Origin: Frigoribacterium sp. Leaf415 | GTDB taxonomy: Bacteria; Actinomycetota; Actinomycetes; Actinomycetales; Microbacteriaceae | DNA length: 64,000 bases | Direction: 5' to 3' | Assembly: GCF_001424645.1 (NCBI RefSeq) | Contig: NZ_LMQR01000001.1 | Span: forward strand, 62,001-126,000 | Shown: positions 8,205 to 16,684 of the stretch, one piece after another | How positions within the stretch are numbered: position 1 is the stretch's first letter | Layout: each line of letters begins with the position of its first letter | The notes under the pieces: generated by a model | What the model saw: the letters and a program-made list of their open reading frames with translations, nothing else | Told to the model about the DNA's origin: nothing | Databases searched by the model: none | Program-made: the position numbers and the translations under genes

Positions 8205-8852
8205 ATGACGACGAACACCGCCGCCGCTCGCGCGACCCTGGCGCGCCTCCTGGGGGTGGGCGTCTCGTTCGGTGAGCGGACGGCCCTGGCCGATGTCGAC
8301 CTCGACGTGCCCGCCGGCGCCGTCACGGTGGTGGCCGGTCCGAACGGGGCCGGCAAGTCGACGTTGCTCGAGGTGGTCGCGGGCGTCCGGCGGCCGACGT
8401 CGGGCACGCGGTCCGTGACCGCGACGATCGCGTTCGTCCCGCAGCGCACGGCGATCCCGGACGGACTGCCGGTCACCGTGCGCGACGTCGTGACGGTCGG
8501 CGCCTGGGGCCGCGTGGGCCGGTGGCGTCCCCTCGACCGTCGGGCCCGCGCCGTCGTCGACGAGGCGCTCGACCGCCTGGACGTCGCCGACCTCGCGCAG
8601 CGACCGTTCGCCGCGCTCTCGGGTGGTCAGCGGCAGCGCACGCTCCTCGCCCACGGTCTGGCGCGCGGGGCCGACCTGCTGCTGCTCGACGAGCCCACGA
8701 CCGGGCTCGACGCGGTGAGCGCCGAACGCATCCGGGTGACGCTGCTCGACGAGGCGGCCCGGGGCACGGCCGTCCTCGGCGTCTCGCACGATCCCCTGTT
8801 GCTCGACGCGGCACATCGCATCGTCCGGCTCGAGGCCGGTCGCGTCGTGTGA
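8205..8852 (+). CDS. aztA: Zinc ABC transporter ATP-binding protein AztA
   Basis: A 215-residue ABC ATPase with Walker A GPNGAGKST (about residue 46), Q-loop VPQR, signature LSGGQRQR, Walker B LLLLDEP and switch His in VSHD. It is short, as usual for metal-uptake ATPases. It energises zinc import with AztB and AztC, encoded on the opposite strand. Transcription is likely leaderless and Zur-repressed from the box at 8176-8198. Splitting the ATPase into a divergent single-gene unit differs from the usual aztABCD operon. Confidence 0.92.
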   Translation: MTTNTAAARATLARLLGVGVSFGERTALADVDLDVPAGAVTVVAGPNGAGKSTLLEVVAGVRRPTSGTRSVTATIAFVPQRTAIPDGLPVTVRDVVTVGAWGRVGRWRPLDRRARAVVDEALDRLDVADLAQRPFAALSGGQRQRTLLAHGLARGADLLLLDEPTTGLDAVSAERIRVTLLDEAARGTAVLGVSHDPLLLDAAHRIVRLEAGRVV

Positions 8853-8891
8853 GGCGGAGGTGGCGTCGAGGACCGCCGTCGCCCGGGCCCC

Positions 8892-8975
8892 GCACGACGA
8901 TGAACCCCGTTTCGAACGATGAACCCGGAAGCTTCCGGGTGCAACGTTCGAAACGGGGTTCGTGGGGCGTCGTGC
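8892..8975. repeat. 84-bp imperfect hairpin between convergent genes
   Basis: The outer arms GCACGACG/CGTCGTGC, middle arms CCCCGTTTCGAACG/CGTTCGAAACGGGG and inner arms ACCCGGAA/TTCCGGGT fold into one long interrupted stem around a central GC. It lies between the ends of aztA and the surface-protein gene and probably terminates both. Confidence 0.65.
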
Positions 8976-8976
8976 C

Positions 8977-11541
8977 TCAGTCGCGGGTGAGTCGACGGCG
9001 ACGGGCGATCAGGGTGCCCGCCCCGGCGAGCACGAGCAGCAGGGCCGCAGCCGCTGCCCACCGGGCGTCCGAACCGGTGAAGGCGAGCTGCCCGTCGACC
9101 GCCGCCGGGCCCTGACCCTGACCGATCGGCGTCACGCCCGCGCCGGGGTCGACGGGAGAGCCGGGCGCACCGGGCGTGCCGGGCGTCCCGGGGTCACCGG
9201 GCGTGCCGGGCTCGGCCGCCACACCGGGGAAGGTCCCGGCCCGCAGCGAGAACCCGTCCGTGTCGTTGTCGTCCGCGTAGAACGTCTGACGGAACCCGTC
9301 GACGCTCGTCGCCGCCGGGGCGATCGCGAAGCCCTCGTTGGCCAACCCCCGGTCGGCGTTCGCCGGCGCCTCGTAGACGACGTCCTCGGCGAACGCTCCC
9401 GACTCGTCGACCGAGAAGAGCGCCGTGCGGCCCGAGCAGGCCTCGTCGCAGACGACCCAGAGCGCGTCGAGGTCGGCGTCGAACTGCAGGTCGGCGACCA
9501 GGGCGAACGACGTCGCGATCGTCGCGACGCGCTCGAACGAACCGTCGTCCATCAGGGCGTAGGCGTAGACGCTCGCGGTGCCCTCGACGCCGACGAAGAA
9601 CAGCCCGTCGCCGTGGCCGGCGTAGGTGGCCGGATCGTAGGAGGCGCCGGTCGCCTCGTCGACGAACCCCGCCTCGGTAAGCCACGAGTCGGGCACCCAG
9701 GTGATGCCCTCGAGACCCGCGTTCGCCCCCAGGCCGGGGAAGTCCGCGGCGAGGTTCCACTCGTCGGTCGCGACGAGCGCCGTCGCCGAGCCGGCCGCCG
9801 TGGTGTCGTACCGCAGCACCGAGGGGCGGCTGACCGACCCGGACGCGTTGTTGCGCTCGGTCGACACGTAGACGCCACCGGCCGACGAGTCGTCGGCGAC
9901 CGTGACGCCCTCGGCGTCCACGATGTCGGTCGCGACGCCGCTCGGGTACAGCAGCTTCTTGCCGGCGACCCAGCCGTCGGTCGTCTGCGGAGCCCAGCCG
10001 CCGGCGCCGTCCGGGACGATGCGGTAGAGCAGGCCGTCTCCGTTCTGCACCGCCCAGAGCGTGCCGGGGGTGGCCGTGCCGGTCGGCTCGTAGTCGAGAC
10101 CGCTCAGGTCGCCCGTGAAGGTGCCCTCGTCGTCCAGGGGGACCTCGTCGGGTCCGCCGGGCCAGGCCGTCGGCACGGAGACGCCGGCGAAGGTGTTCGC
10201 CGTGCCCTTGGTGGCGGCCGACGTGACGGCGAAGTCGCCCGTGCCGTCGGGGCCGCGGCCGTAGGTGGTGGCGGCGTGCGAGGTCCACGAGTACTCGTCG
10301 GCGACGGTCGATCCGTCGGCCGCCGTCGTGCCGTCCGGCAGCAGCAGGCGCACCGAGTCGGCACCGCCCAGGCCGAAGTCGAAGCCGACCGAGGTCGGGG
10401 TCTGCTCGTCGAACACGACGAACCCGCCGGGGGCGACGGTCGTCCCGGCCGGGATGACGTAGCGGTGCGTCGGGTCGGAGTCGGTCAGCACGTAGCCGCC
10501 GAGGTCGACCGACGAGGTGCCCACGGTGGTGAGCTCGACCCAGTCGCCGGGCGCGCCTCCCTGGCTCTCGACCTCGTTGACGCGCACGGGCGACGAGCAG
10601 TCGTTCGCCGCGCCCTTCGTGGTCGCGGTCGTCGTCGTCAGCTCGCCGGCTCCGTCGGGGCAGCGGCCGTAGCTGACGGTGCTGTGGACGGTCCAGGCGT
10701 ACGACGCGACGAGCGTGCCCGCCGGGTCGAACAGCCGTGCCGAGTCGGGCTGGCCGAGGCCGAAGTCGAAGCCGACCGGGTTCGAGCCCGAGGCCTGGTC
10801 GATCACGAAGAACGCGCCGGGCTGCACGACCGAACCGGTGGGCAGGGTGAAGGGGGTGCGGACGTCGTCCTCGTCGCGGAAGGTGTAGCCCGAGATGTCG
10901 ACGGGCGCCGTGCCCACGTTCGTCAGTTCCACCCAGTCGGTGTCGTCGCCGTTCGACTCGACCTCGTTGATCACGACGTCGGTGGTGGCGGGTTCGGCCG
11001 GAGCCGGTGCCGGGGTCGTCGGATCGGGGTCCGTCGGGTCGGTCGGTGCCGGTGTCGTCGCACACTCGTTGGCGGTGCCCCGCGTGCCCGCGGCCGTCGT
11101 CGCGAACTCGCCGGTGCCGTCGGCGCAGCGGCCGTAGGTCGTCGTCGGGAACTGCGTCCAGGCGTACGAGTCGAGCAGGGTCGTGCCGTCGGCGGCGTAG
11201 AGGCGGACGGCGTCGTCGCGTCCGAGCCCGTAGGCGGCGGCGCCCCAGACGGCGTCGTCGTTGACGTCGACGACGAGGCGTGCTCCGGCGGCCAGGACGG
11301 TGCCCGCGGGCAACGCCAGGGTGCGCGTGTCGTTGTTGTCGCGCAGGACGAAGCCCGACACGTCGGTCGGGGTGGCGCCCGTGTTGAGCAGCTCGACCCA
11401 GTCGTCGGTGGTGTCGATCTCGTTGACGACGACGTCGGCGTCGGCCGCCAGGGCGGGCAGGGCGCTCGTGGCCACGAGCCCGGCGGCGGCGATCGAGCCG
11501 GCCAGGGTCAGGGCGCCGAGGCGGAGCAGGGGCGTGCGCAT
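8977..11541 (-). CDS. LAFTG-anchored surface protein with three lamin-tail domains
   Basis: An 854-residue exported protein. Residues 1-33 are a Sec signal ending ALPALAADA. Three lamin-tail domains follow (each with VNEI/VNEVES, DWVELTNVG, DISGYTFRDE-like strands and a Y-G-R-C/G-D-G end) at about 36-150, 180-300 and 305-425. Then comes a roughly 330-residue propeller-like region (LWAVQNGDGLLYRI, NEGFAIAP). A Gly-Pro collagen-like stretch precedes LAFTG at about residue 819, a membrane span and RRRR, a class E sortase LAxTG signal. It should be covalently fixed to the cell wall. Lamin-tail domains are often found in secreted nucleases or adhesins; no nuclease motif is seen. The ATG at 11541 was chosen because it starts the signal peptide. 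Confidence 0.85.
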   Translation of the reverse strand: MRTPLLRLGALTLAGSIAAAGLVATSALPALAADADVVVNEIDTTDDWVELLNTGATPTDVSGFVLRDNNDTRTLALPAGTVLAAGARLVVDVNDDAVWGAAAYGLGRDDAVRLYAADGTTLLDSYAWTQFPTTTYGRCADGTGEFATTAAGTRGTANECATTPAPTDPTDPDPTTPAPAPAEPATTDVVINEVESNGDDTDWVELTNVGTAPVDISGYTFRDEDDVRTPFTLPTGSVVQPGAFFVIDQASGSNPVGFDFGLGQPDSARLFDPAGTLVASYAWTVHSTVSYGRCPDGAGELTTTTATTKGAANDCSSPVRVNEVESQGGAPGDWVELTTVGTSSVDLGGYVLTDSDPTHRYVIPAGTTVAPGGFVVFDEQTPTSVGFDFGLGGADSVRLLLPDGTTAADGSTVADEYSWTSHAATTYGRGPDGTGDFAVTSAATKGTANTFAGVSVPTAWPGGPDEVPLDDEGTFTGDLSGLDYEPTGTATPGTLWAVQNGDGLLYRIVPDGAGGWAPQTTDGWVAGKKLLYPSGVATDIVDAEGVTVADDSSAGGVYVSTERNNASGSVSRPSVLRYDTTAAGSATALVATDEWNLAADFPGLGANAGLEGITWVPDSWLTEAGFVDEATGASYDPATYAGHGDGLFFVGVEGTASVYAYALMDDGSFERVATIATSFALVADLQFDADLDALWVVCDEACSGRTALFSVDESGAFAEDVVYEAPANADRGLANEGFAIAPAATSVDGFRQTFYADDNDTDGFSLRAGTFPGVAAEPGTPGDPGTPGTPGAPGSPVDPGAGVTPIGQGQGPAAVDGQLAFTGSDARWAAAAALLLVLAGAGTLIARRRRLTRD

Positions 11542-11640
11542 GCGGGGGTCCGTTCGGTCGGGTGTGGACCGAACCATCTCGGACGGAAGCGACGCCCGGG
11601 TGAACACCCCGTGAACGGCGCCGCCCCGCCGCGGCCGGTT

Positions 11641-11697
11641 CGGCCCGACCCGGCCGGTCCGGCCCGACCCGGCCGGTCCGGCCCGACCCGGCAGGTC
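11641..11697. repeat. Three 19-bp tandem repeats
   Basis: CGGCCCGACCCGGCCGGTC occurs at 11641-11659 and 11660-11678 and nearly at 11679-11697 (third copy ends CAGGTC), with partial copies on either side. It sits between the divergent surface-protein and polymerase genes, upstream of the leaderless promoter at 11727. Confidence 0.85.
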
Positions 11698-11726
11698 CGG
11701 CCCGCCCCGCGACGGCGCGGCAGGAC

Positions 11727-11732
11727 TAGCGT
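11727..11732 (+). promoter_or_regulatory. Leaderless -10 (TAGCGT)
   Basis: TAGCGT lies seven bases before the ATG at 11740; no ribosome-binding site is present in between. Confidence 0.5.
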
Positions 11733-11739
11733 CACGCAC

Positions 11740-12756
11740 ATGGCATCCGAGGCGACGACCCTGCGGGTGGGCGACCGCGACGTCCGCATCAGCAGTCCGT
11801 CGCGCGTGCTCTGGCCCGACCTCGGCGTGACGAAGCTCGACCTGGCCCGGTACCTGGCCGAGGTCGGCACGCCCTTCGTCGCGGCCAACGGCGACCGCCC
11901 GATCTCGCTGCAGCGCTTCGGCGGCGACGTCGACGGTGACCAGTACTTCTCGAAGAACCCGCCGCGCGGCACCCCCGACTACGTGCGAGCGGTCGACGTC
12001 ACCTACCCGAGCGGCCGCGTGCATCCCCAGCTCGTCGTCGACGAGCCCGCCGCCGCGGTCTGGGCCGCCCAGATGAACACCCTGGTCTTCCATCCGTGGG
12101 CGTCGCGCGCCGAGCAACCCGACCTGCCCGACCAGCTGCGCATCGATCTCGACCCCCAGCCGGGCACGGACTTCGCCGACGCCGTGACCGCCGCACTCGA
12201 CCTCCGGGCCGTGCTCGACGAGGCGGGCCTCACCGCCTTCGTCAAGACGAGCGGCAACCGCGGCCTGCACGTCTTCGCGCCGATCGAGCCGACGCACGAG
12301 TTCCTCGACGTGAGGCACGCCGTGATCGCCGCCGCCCGGGAGCTCGAGCGCCGCACCCCCGACCGCGTCACCACCGCGTGGTGGAAGGAGGAGCGCGGCG
12401 ACCGCCTCTTCGTCGACTACAACCAGGCCAACCGCGACCGCACCATGGCGGGGGCGTGGTCTCCTCGGGCGCTGCCCCGCGCCTCCGTGTCCCTGCCGGT
12501 CACCTGGGACGACCTGCCGGGCGTCGACCCCGCCGAGCACACCGTGCTGACGGTGCCCGAGCGGCTGCAGACGCACGGCGACCCGTGGGCCACGATGCAC
12601 GAGTCGCCCGGGCGCATCGACACGCTGCTCGCCTGGTGGGAGCGCGACGTCGCCGACGGCCTCGGCGAGCTGCCCTTCCCGCCGGACTTCCCCAAGATGC
12701 CCGGCGAGCCGCCCCGTGTGCAACCCAGCCGGGCGCGCCAGCCCGCCGCCGACTGA
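11740..12756 (+). CDS. LigD-type primase-polymerase domain protein (stand-alone)
   Basis: A 338-residue protein that is only the PolDom of LigD. It starts RISSPSRVLWPDLGVTK and carries RIDLDPQPG (the catalytic D-x-D), VKTSGNRGLHVF and KEERGDRLFVDYNQ motifs of the archaeo-eukaryotic primase family. In bacterial end joining this domain fills gaps with ribonucleotides, working with Ku and a ligase. No nuclease or ligase domain is fused. The convergent neighbour at 12834-14006 is an ATP-dependent DNA ligase, so the activities are on separate polypeptides. No Ku gene is in the window. Confidence 0.88.
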   Translation: MASEATTLRVGDRDVRISSPSRVLWPDLGVTKLDLARYLAEVGTPFVAANGDRPISLQRFGGDVDGDQYFSKNPPRGTPDYVRAVDVTYPSGRVHPQLVVDEPAAAVWAAQMNTLVFHPWASRAEQPDLPDQLRIDLDPQPGTDFADAVTAALDLRAVLDEAGLTAFVKTSGNRGLHVFAPIEPTHEFLDVRHAVIAAARELERRTPDRVTTAWWKEERGDRLFVDYNQANRDRTMAGAWSPRALPRASVSLPVTWDDLPGVDPAEHTVLTVPERLQTHGDPWATMHESPGRIDTLLAWWERDVADGLGELPFPPDFPKMPGEPPRVQPSRARQPAAD

Positions 12757-12833
12757 GGCGCGAGGGCCGAGGAGGCGAGGGCCGAGGAGGCGCGGGTCGC
12801 CACCGCGAGCACGTCGCGCTCGCCGACGCCCGC

Positions 12834-14006
12834 CTAGGTCAGCACCTCGCCCAGGTCGTACGCCGCCGGCACCTCGAGCTGGTCGAACCCGCACGAGCAG
12901 GCCTCGCGGTCGTCGCGCCACCGTTCGACCTGCACGGTGTGCCGGAACCGGGAGCCCTCCATCTGGTCGTACCGCACCTCGACCACGCGCTCGGGGCGCA
13001 GCGGGACGAACGACACGTCCTTGCCCGACGAGAAGCGGCTGCGCTCGGTCTCGGCGTGCCGCACCTCACCGTCGTCGTCGCGGTCGACGAAAGGCGCCAG
13101 CTCGTCGACGAGCTCGAGGCGACGGGCGTCCGAGAAGGCGGACGCGCCTCCGACGTTGCGCAGTTCGCCCTCGTCGTCGTAGAGCCCGAGCAGCAGCGAC
13201 CCCACGCCCGAGCCGCTCTTGTGGACGCGGTAGCCGAGCACCACGACGTCCGCGGTGCGGTGGTGCTTGACCTTGAGCATCGTCCGCTTGCCCGGAGCGT
13301 AGGAGGCGCGGGTCGGCTTCGCGACGACCCCGTCGAGCCCGGCGCCCTCGAACTCGGTCAGCCACCGACGTGCGGTCGCGACGTCGTCGGTGGCCTGGCT
13401 GACGTGCAGGGGGTGACCCGCGCCTCCTGCCGTGGCGTCGGCACCGCCGTCGGTGCCGACCGTATCGAGCAGCAGCGCGCGGCGCTCGGCGAACGGGGCG
13501 TCGAGCAGGTCGCGGTCGCCCAGGGCGAGCAGGTCGAACGCTACGAACATCGCGGGGGTCTCGACGCTGAGCTTCGCGACGCGCGAGGCCGCGGGGTGGA
13601 TGCGCTGGCCGAGGGCGTCCCAGTCGAGGCGTTCGTGGCCGGGCTCGCCGGTGCGCACGACGATCTCGCCGTCGAGCACACAGGGCCCCGGCAGCAGGCG
13701 GGCGAGGGCCTCGACCAGCTCGGGGAAGTACCGGGTCAGCATCTTCGAGCCGCGGCTGCCGATCTCGATCGTGAGCGGGGTGGCGTCGGGGCCGTCGGGG
13801 CCGTCGGTGTCGGCGGGCCCGGCTTCGGCGTCGGGGCCGTCGGCGTCGGCGGCGGCGGCGGCGGCGCGCTCGGCGTAGACGATGCCGCGGAACCCGTCCC
13901 ACTTGGGTTCGTAGACGAGCCCGCCCTCGACGGAGTCGGGCTCGGGCACGTCGGCCGCGGCCTTGGCGAGCATCGGGACGATCGGTTCGGCGGCGGTCGG
14001 GATCAT
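12834..14006 (-). CDS. ATP-dependent DNA ligase (LigC-like)
   Basis: A 390-residue ligase. Motif I is PKWDGFRG (Lys about residue 34, the adenylation site), and motif III FDLLALGDRDLL, motif IV LDGVVAKP and motif V MLKVKHHRTAD are all present, followed by an OB-fold C-terminal domain. A GADATAGGAG-type Gly/Ala insert and an Ala/Asp-rich insert near residue 55 look disordered. It seals nicks, probably in end joining or excision repair with the neighbouring polymerase. The C-terminus carries a CSCG motif. The start at ATG 14006 agrees with the family N-terminus (PIVPMLAK). Confidence 0.9.
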   Translation of the reverse strand: MIPTAAEPIVPMLAKAAADVPEPDSVEGGLVYEPKWDGFRGIVYAERAAAAAADADGPDAEAGPADTDGPDGPDATPLTIEIGSRGSKMLTRYFPELVEALARLLPGPCVLDGEIVVRTGEPGHERLDWDALGQRIHPAASRVAKLSVETPAMFVAFDLLALGDRDLLDAPFAERRALLLDTVGTDGGADATAGGAGHPLHVSQATDDVATARRWLTEFEGAGLDGVVAKPTRASYAPGKRTMLKVKHHRTADVVVLGYRVHKSGSGVGSLLLGLYDDEGELRNVGGASAFSDARRLELVDELAPFVDRDDDGEVRHAETERSRFSSGKDVSFVPLRPERVVEVRYDQMEGSRFRHTVQVERWRDDREACSCGFDQLEVPAAYDLGEVLT

Positions 14007-14045
14007 GCGCCGAGTCTGCTCTCGCCGGGCGCACGTGCGGCCAGA

Positions 14046-14103
14046 CCCCGGGAAACCGCCGAGACCCTCGTGCGCGCCGAGGGGTCTCGGCGACTTTCTG
14101 GGG
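14046..14103. repeat. Long interrupted hairpin
   Basis: The inner stem CGCCGAGACCCTCG/CGAGGGGTCTCGGCG (14057-14070 with 14078-14092) is extended outward by CCCCGGGAAA/TTTCTGGGG. It lies between divergent genes upstream of both starts, so it is unlikely to be a simple terminator. Confidence 0.55.
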
Positions 14104-14136
14104 TGTGAGCGATCGACGGGAACGCCCGCGACCGGG

Positions 14137-14142
14137 TTGGAT
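14137..14142 (+). promoter_or_regulatory. Possible leaderless -10 (TTGGAT)
   Basis: TTGGAT lies six bases before the GTG at 14149, matching the spacing of the other leaderless starts. Confidence 0.35.
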
Positions 14143-14148
14143 GGGCGG

Positions 14149-15270
14149 GTGCGTGTCTGTGTGGTCGTCCCCGTCCGAGACGACGGAGCCCTGCTCGACG
14201 CGTGCCTCCGGTCGCTCGCGCGGCAGACGCGCGTGCCCGACGAGGTGATCGTCGTCGACAACGGCAGCACGGACGACACCGTCGAGGTGGCCCTACGGCA
14301 CGGTGCCCGCGTCGTCACCGAGGCCGAGGTCGGCATCGCCGCGGCCGCCAGCACGGGCTACGACGCCGCCGCCGGCGTGGGTTCCGAGGCGGGCACCCGC
14401 GCACCCGCCGACCTGATCGGGCGGGTCGACGCCGACAGCGTCCTGCCCCGCACCTGGGTCGCCGACCTGGTCGGCACCCTCGTCGACGAGCCGGACGTGC
14501 TCGCCGTCAGCACGAACGCCCGTTTCTACGACGCGCCCGTCGGTGCCGAACGCCTGCTCTCGGCCCTCTACGTCGGCGCGTACCACCTCGTGATCGGGGC
14601 CGCCCTGGCGCACTGGCCGCTGTTCGGTTCGACGATGATGATGCGCCGCACCGCCTGGCTCGACGTCCGCGACGAGGTGCACCGGCACGAGACCCTGCTG
14701 CACGACGACATGGACCTCGCCCTGCACCTCGGTGACCGCCAGCTCGCCGGCCGGGGCCGCATCGCCTACCGGCGCGACGTCGTCACGGGCATCTCGGCTC
14801 GTCCCCTGAACCCGGGCAACGCCCCGTGGTTGCGCACGTACCGGGCGCTGCACTCGTTCACGGTGCACGGCACCGACGGCCTTCCGTGGTCGCGCTGGCT
14901 GCGCGCCGATCCGGCCGGCCTCTTCACGCGGCTCGGCTGGGCGCCCTCAGCGGTGGTGGATGCGCGGGCGGCCGTGGCCGACGGCGTCGACCCCCGGTCC
15001 GTCGGCCCCGTGCCCGTCGGCACCGTCGACTCCGTCGTCCCCGGCTCCGGACGAGGAGGCGCGCGCGGCCCGGCCGCGGACGTCGCCTCCCACGAGGAAC
15101 GGCAGCGCCAGCCCGGCCAGCAGCGAGCCGAGGCCTCCGGCGGCGAGGTCGCCGATCGTGTCGTCGTAGCCGACGAAGATCGCCGAGTCGACGAGGGTGT
15201 GGCCCGCCCACTCGCCCATCTCCCACAGGGTGCCGGCCGCCAGGCCGAACGCGACCGTCACCAGGACTGA
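14149..15270 (+). CDS. Family 2 glycosyltransferase, frame running into the convergent gene
   Basis: The GT-A fold is clear for about 265 residues: CVVVPVRDDGALLDACLRSL at the start, EVIVVDNGSTDDT, GRVDADSVLP (DxD-type nucleotide-sugar site), LLHDDMDLAL (catalytic acidic motif). After about LGWAPSAVV the remaining 105 residues are low-complexity and lie antisense to the membrane-protein gene at 14947-15678. Either the protein really has a long disordered tail or a stop was lost. The substrate sugar is unknown. GTG 14149 directly precedes the first strand of the fold. Confidence 0.75.
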   Translation: MRVCVVVPVRDDGALLDACLRSLARQTRVPDEVIVVDNGSTDDTVEVALRHGARVVTEAEVGIAAAASTGYDAAAGVGSEAGTRAPADLIGRVDADSVLPRTWVADLVGTLVDEPDVLAVSTNARFYDAPVGAERLLSALYVGAYHLVIGAALAHWPLFGSTMMMRRTAWLDVRDEVHRHETLLHDDMDLALHLGDRQLAGRGRIAYRRDVVTGISARPLNPGNAPWLRTYRALHSFTVHGTDGLPWSRWLRADPAGLFTRLGWAPSAVVDARAAVADGVDPRSVGPVPVGTVDSVVPGSGRGGARGPAADVASHEERQRQPGQQRAEASGGEVADRVVVADEDRRVDEGVARPLAHLPQGAGRQAERDRHQD

Positions 15271-15678
15271 GCCGACGCGCGCGGAGCGACCCGCGCCTCC
15301 TCGTCCGTCGCCGTGGCCCGGCGACACGACCCAACCGGCGCGGTGGGCGAGGACGACGAACACCGCGGCCAGAAGGCCGTTGAGCACGAAGTGCACGACC
15401 GTGTCGTAACCGACGATGCGGGTGTAGAGCTCGAAGACGCTGCTCCAGGCGGCGCCGAGCGCCGCGATGCCCATCATCAGGTCGAACGTCGTCCGCAGGC
15501 CGAGCATGCGGGGCACGAGGGTGCCGAGCAAGGCCAGCATCAGCACGGCGATCTCGACGACGCCCCAGCCGACGCCCACCACGACGACGCTCAGGGCGGC
15601 GACCACTCGGACGGCGTCGGCGGCGTACTCGAGGACTCCGTGCGGGCGGCGGAGGAAGGTCTCGGCGACGGTGGACAT
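14947..15678 (-). CDS. VanZ/DUF2238-like integral membrane protein
   Basis: A 243-residue protein with about six membrane segments (VRVVAALSVVVVGVGWGVV, VEIAVLMLALLGTLV, VVHFVLNGLLAAVFVV and others). The conserved GTLWEMGEWAGHTL and YDDTIGDLAAGGLGSLLAGL segments resemble DUF2238/YjdF and VanZ-like proteins of unknown function. The last 40 residues are Gly/Asp/His-rich and lie inside the 324-bp overlap with the glycosyltransferase frame. Its ATG follows the stop of the endonuclease/phosphatase gene by one base, so the two are probably translationally coupled. Confidence 0.75.
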   Translation of the reverse strand: MSTVAETFLRRPHGVLEYAADAVRVVAALSVVVVGVGWGVVEIAVLMLALLGTLVPRMLGLRTTFDLMMGIAALGAAWSSVFELYTRIVGYDTVVHFVLNGLLAAVFVVLAHRAGWVVSPGHGDGRGGAGRSARVGSVLVTVAFGLAAGTLWEMGEWAGHTLVDSAIFVGYDDTIGDLAAGGLGSLLAGLALPFLVGGDVRGRAARASSSGAGDDGVDGADGHGADGPGVDAVGHGRPRIHHR

Positions 15679-15679
15679 C

Positions 15680-16642
15680 TCAGGACTCCTGGGGGCGGTG
15701 CTCGGCGGGGCGCTGTTCGGCGGGACGGTGCTCGGCGGGGCGCTGTGCGGCGTGCCCGGACGGCCAGCGCACGACGGCGTGCACCGGGTCGTGGTCGGAC
15801 GGGGCGACGCCGCCGGGACGGACCCCGCCGACGCCGGCCCGATCGACGTGGGCCCCGGTGTCGACGAGGAGCCAGTCCAGGCGTCGGCCGCCGGTGCGTG
15901 GCGGGCCGTAGTTCGAGTACGAGCCCCAGCCGGGGTCGAGGCGTTCGTCGGCGACCTCGCGGCTGTCGACGAGGCGATCGCGGGTCAGTTCGCGGTGCGC
16001 GGGGGAGCCGACACCGGCGTTGAAGTCGCCCATCACGACGACGGGCCCGTCGAGGGCGTCGGTGAAGGTGCGCAGCTGCACGGCCGAGTGCCGCCGCGAG
16101 CGGGCGGAGAGGTGGTCGAAGTGCGTCACGACGACGTGCAGTCGGGCCCCGGTCGCGAGGTCGTCGAGCTCGGCGTGGACGGCCGTGCGGGGGATCATGT
16201 TGCCGTACGAGCGTGACCCGGGCACCGTGGGGGTGGCCGAGAGCCAGAGTGCCTCGTGACGGACGATCCTCAGCCGGGCGGTGTCGACGTGCAGTTCGAC
16301 GCGCTCGCCGCCGCGGTCGCGGTCGCGACCCGTGCCGACCGAGGCGTAGTCGGCGCCGAGGGCGTCCGCGAGTTGCGCGGACTGGTCGGGCAGCGCCTCC
16401 TGGATGCCCAGCACCGAGGGGCGCTCGGCCTCGAGCAGGAGGCGCAGTGTCGGCAGGCGGGTCGACCACCGGTCGGCCAGCGCGTGACGGGTGCCCAGGA
16501 CCTGCGGCATGCGCCGCCGCACGTTGTAGGTCATGAGGTGCAGGTCGGGGGCGGCGACCGGGCCGACTGTCGGCACGACCCTGTGGTCACCCGGACCGGT
16601 GGTGGCGGGGGTGGCGGCGGAGGTGTCGGTCGGGGGCGTCAT
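15680..16642 (-). CDS. Endonuclease/exonuclease/phosphatase family protein
   Basis: A 320-residue DNase I-like metal-dependent phosphoesterase. Key motifs: LMTYNVRR (Asn ligand), VLGIQEAL (Glu ligand), VVVTHFDH, VVMGDFNAG (catalytic DxN), RLDWLLVD and PSDHDPV (catalytic SDH). It lacks a signal peptide. Such proteins cleave phosphodiesters in nucleic acids, phospholipids or inositol phosphates; the substrate cannot be assigned. The C-terminus is a short repeated RPAEHRPAEQ tail encoded by GGCGGGGCGCTG-like DNA repeats. It starts at ATG 16642, just after the hairpin that terminates the MFS gene. Confidence 0.85.
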   Translation of the reverse strand: MTPPTDTSAATPATTGPGDHRVVPTVGPVAAPDLHLMTYNVRRRMPQVLGTRHALADRWSTRLPTLRLLLEAERPSVLGIQEALPDQSAQLADALGADYASVGTGRDRDRGGERVELHVDTARLRIVRHEALWLSATPTVPGSRSYGNMIPRTAVHAELDDLATGARLHVVVTHFDHLSARSRRHSAVQLRTFTDALDGPVVVMGDFNAGVGSPAHRELTRDRLVDSREVADERLDPGWGSYSNYGPPRTGGRRLDWLLVDTGAHVDRAGVGGVRPGGVAPSDHDPVHAVVRWPSGHAAQRPAEHRPAEQRPAEHRPQES

Positions 16643-16645
16643 GGC

Positions 16646-16671
16646 GTGTGCGACGGTAGGCCGTCGCACAC
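16646..16671 (-). terminator. Perfect 11-bp hairpin after the MFS gene
   Basis: GTGTGCGACGG, TAGG loop, CCGTCGCACAC. It lies between the minus-strand MFS stop (16685) and the next minus-strand start (16642). Confidence 0.7.
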
Positions 16672-16684
16672 GCCACCGCCCGAC

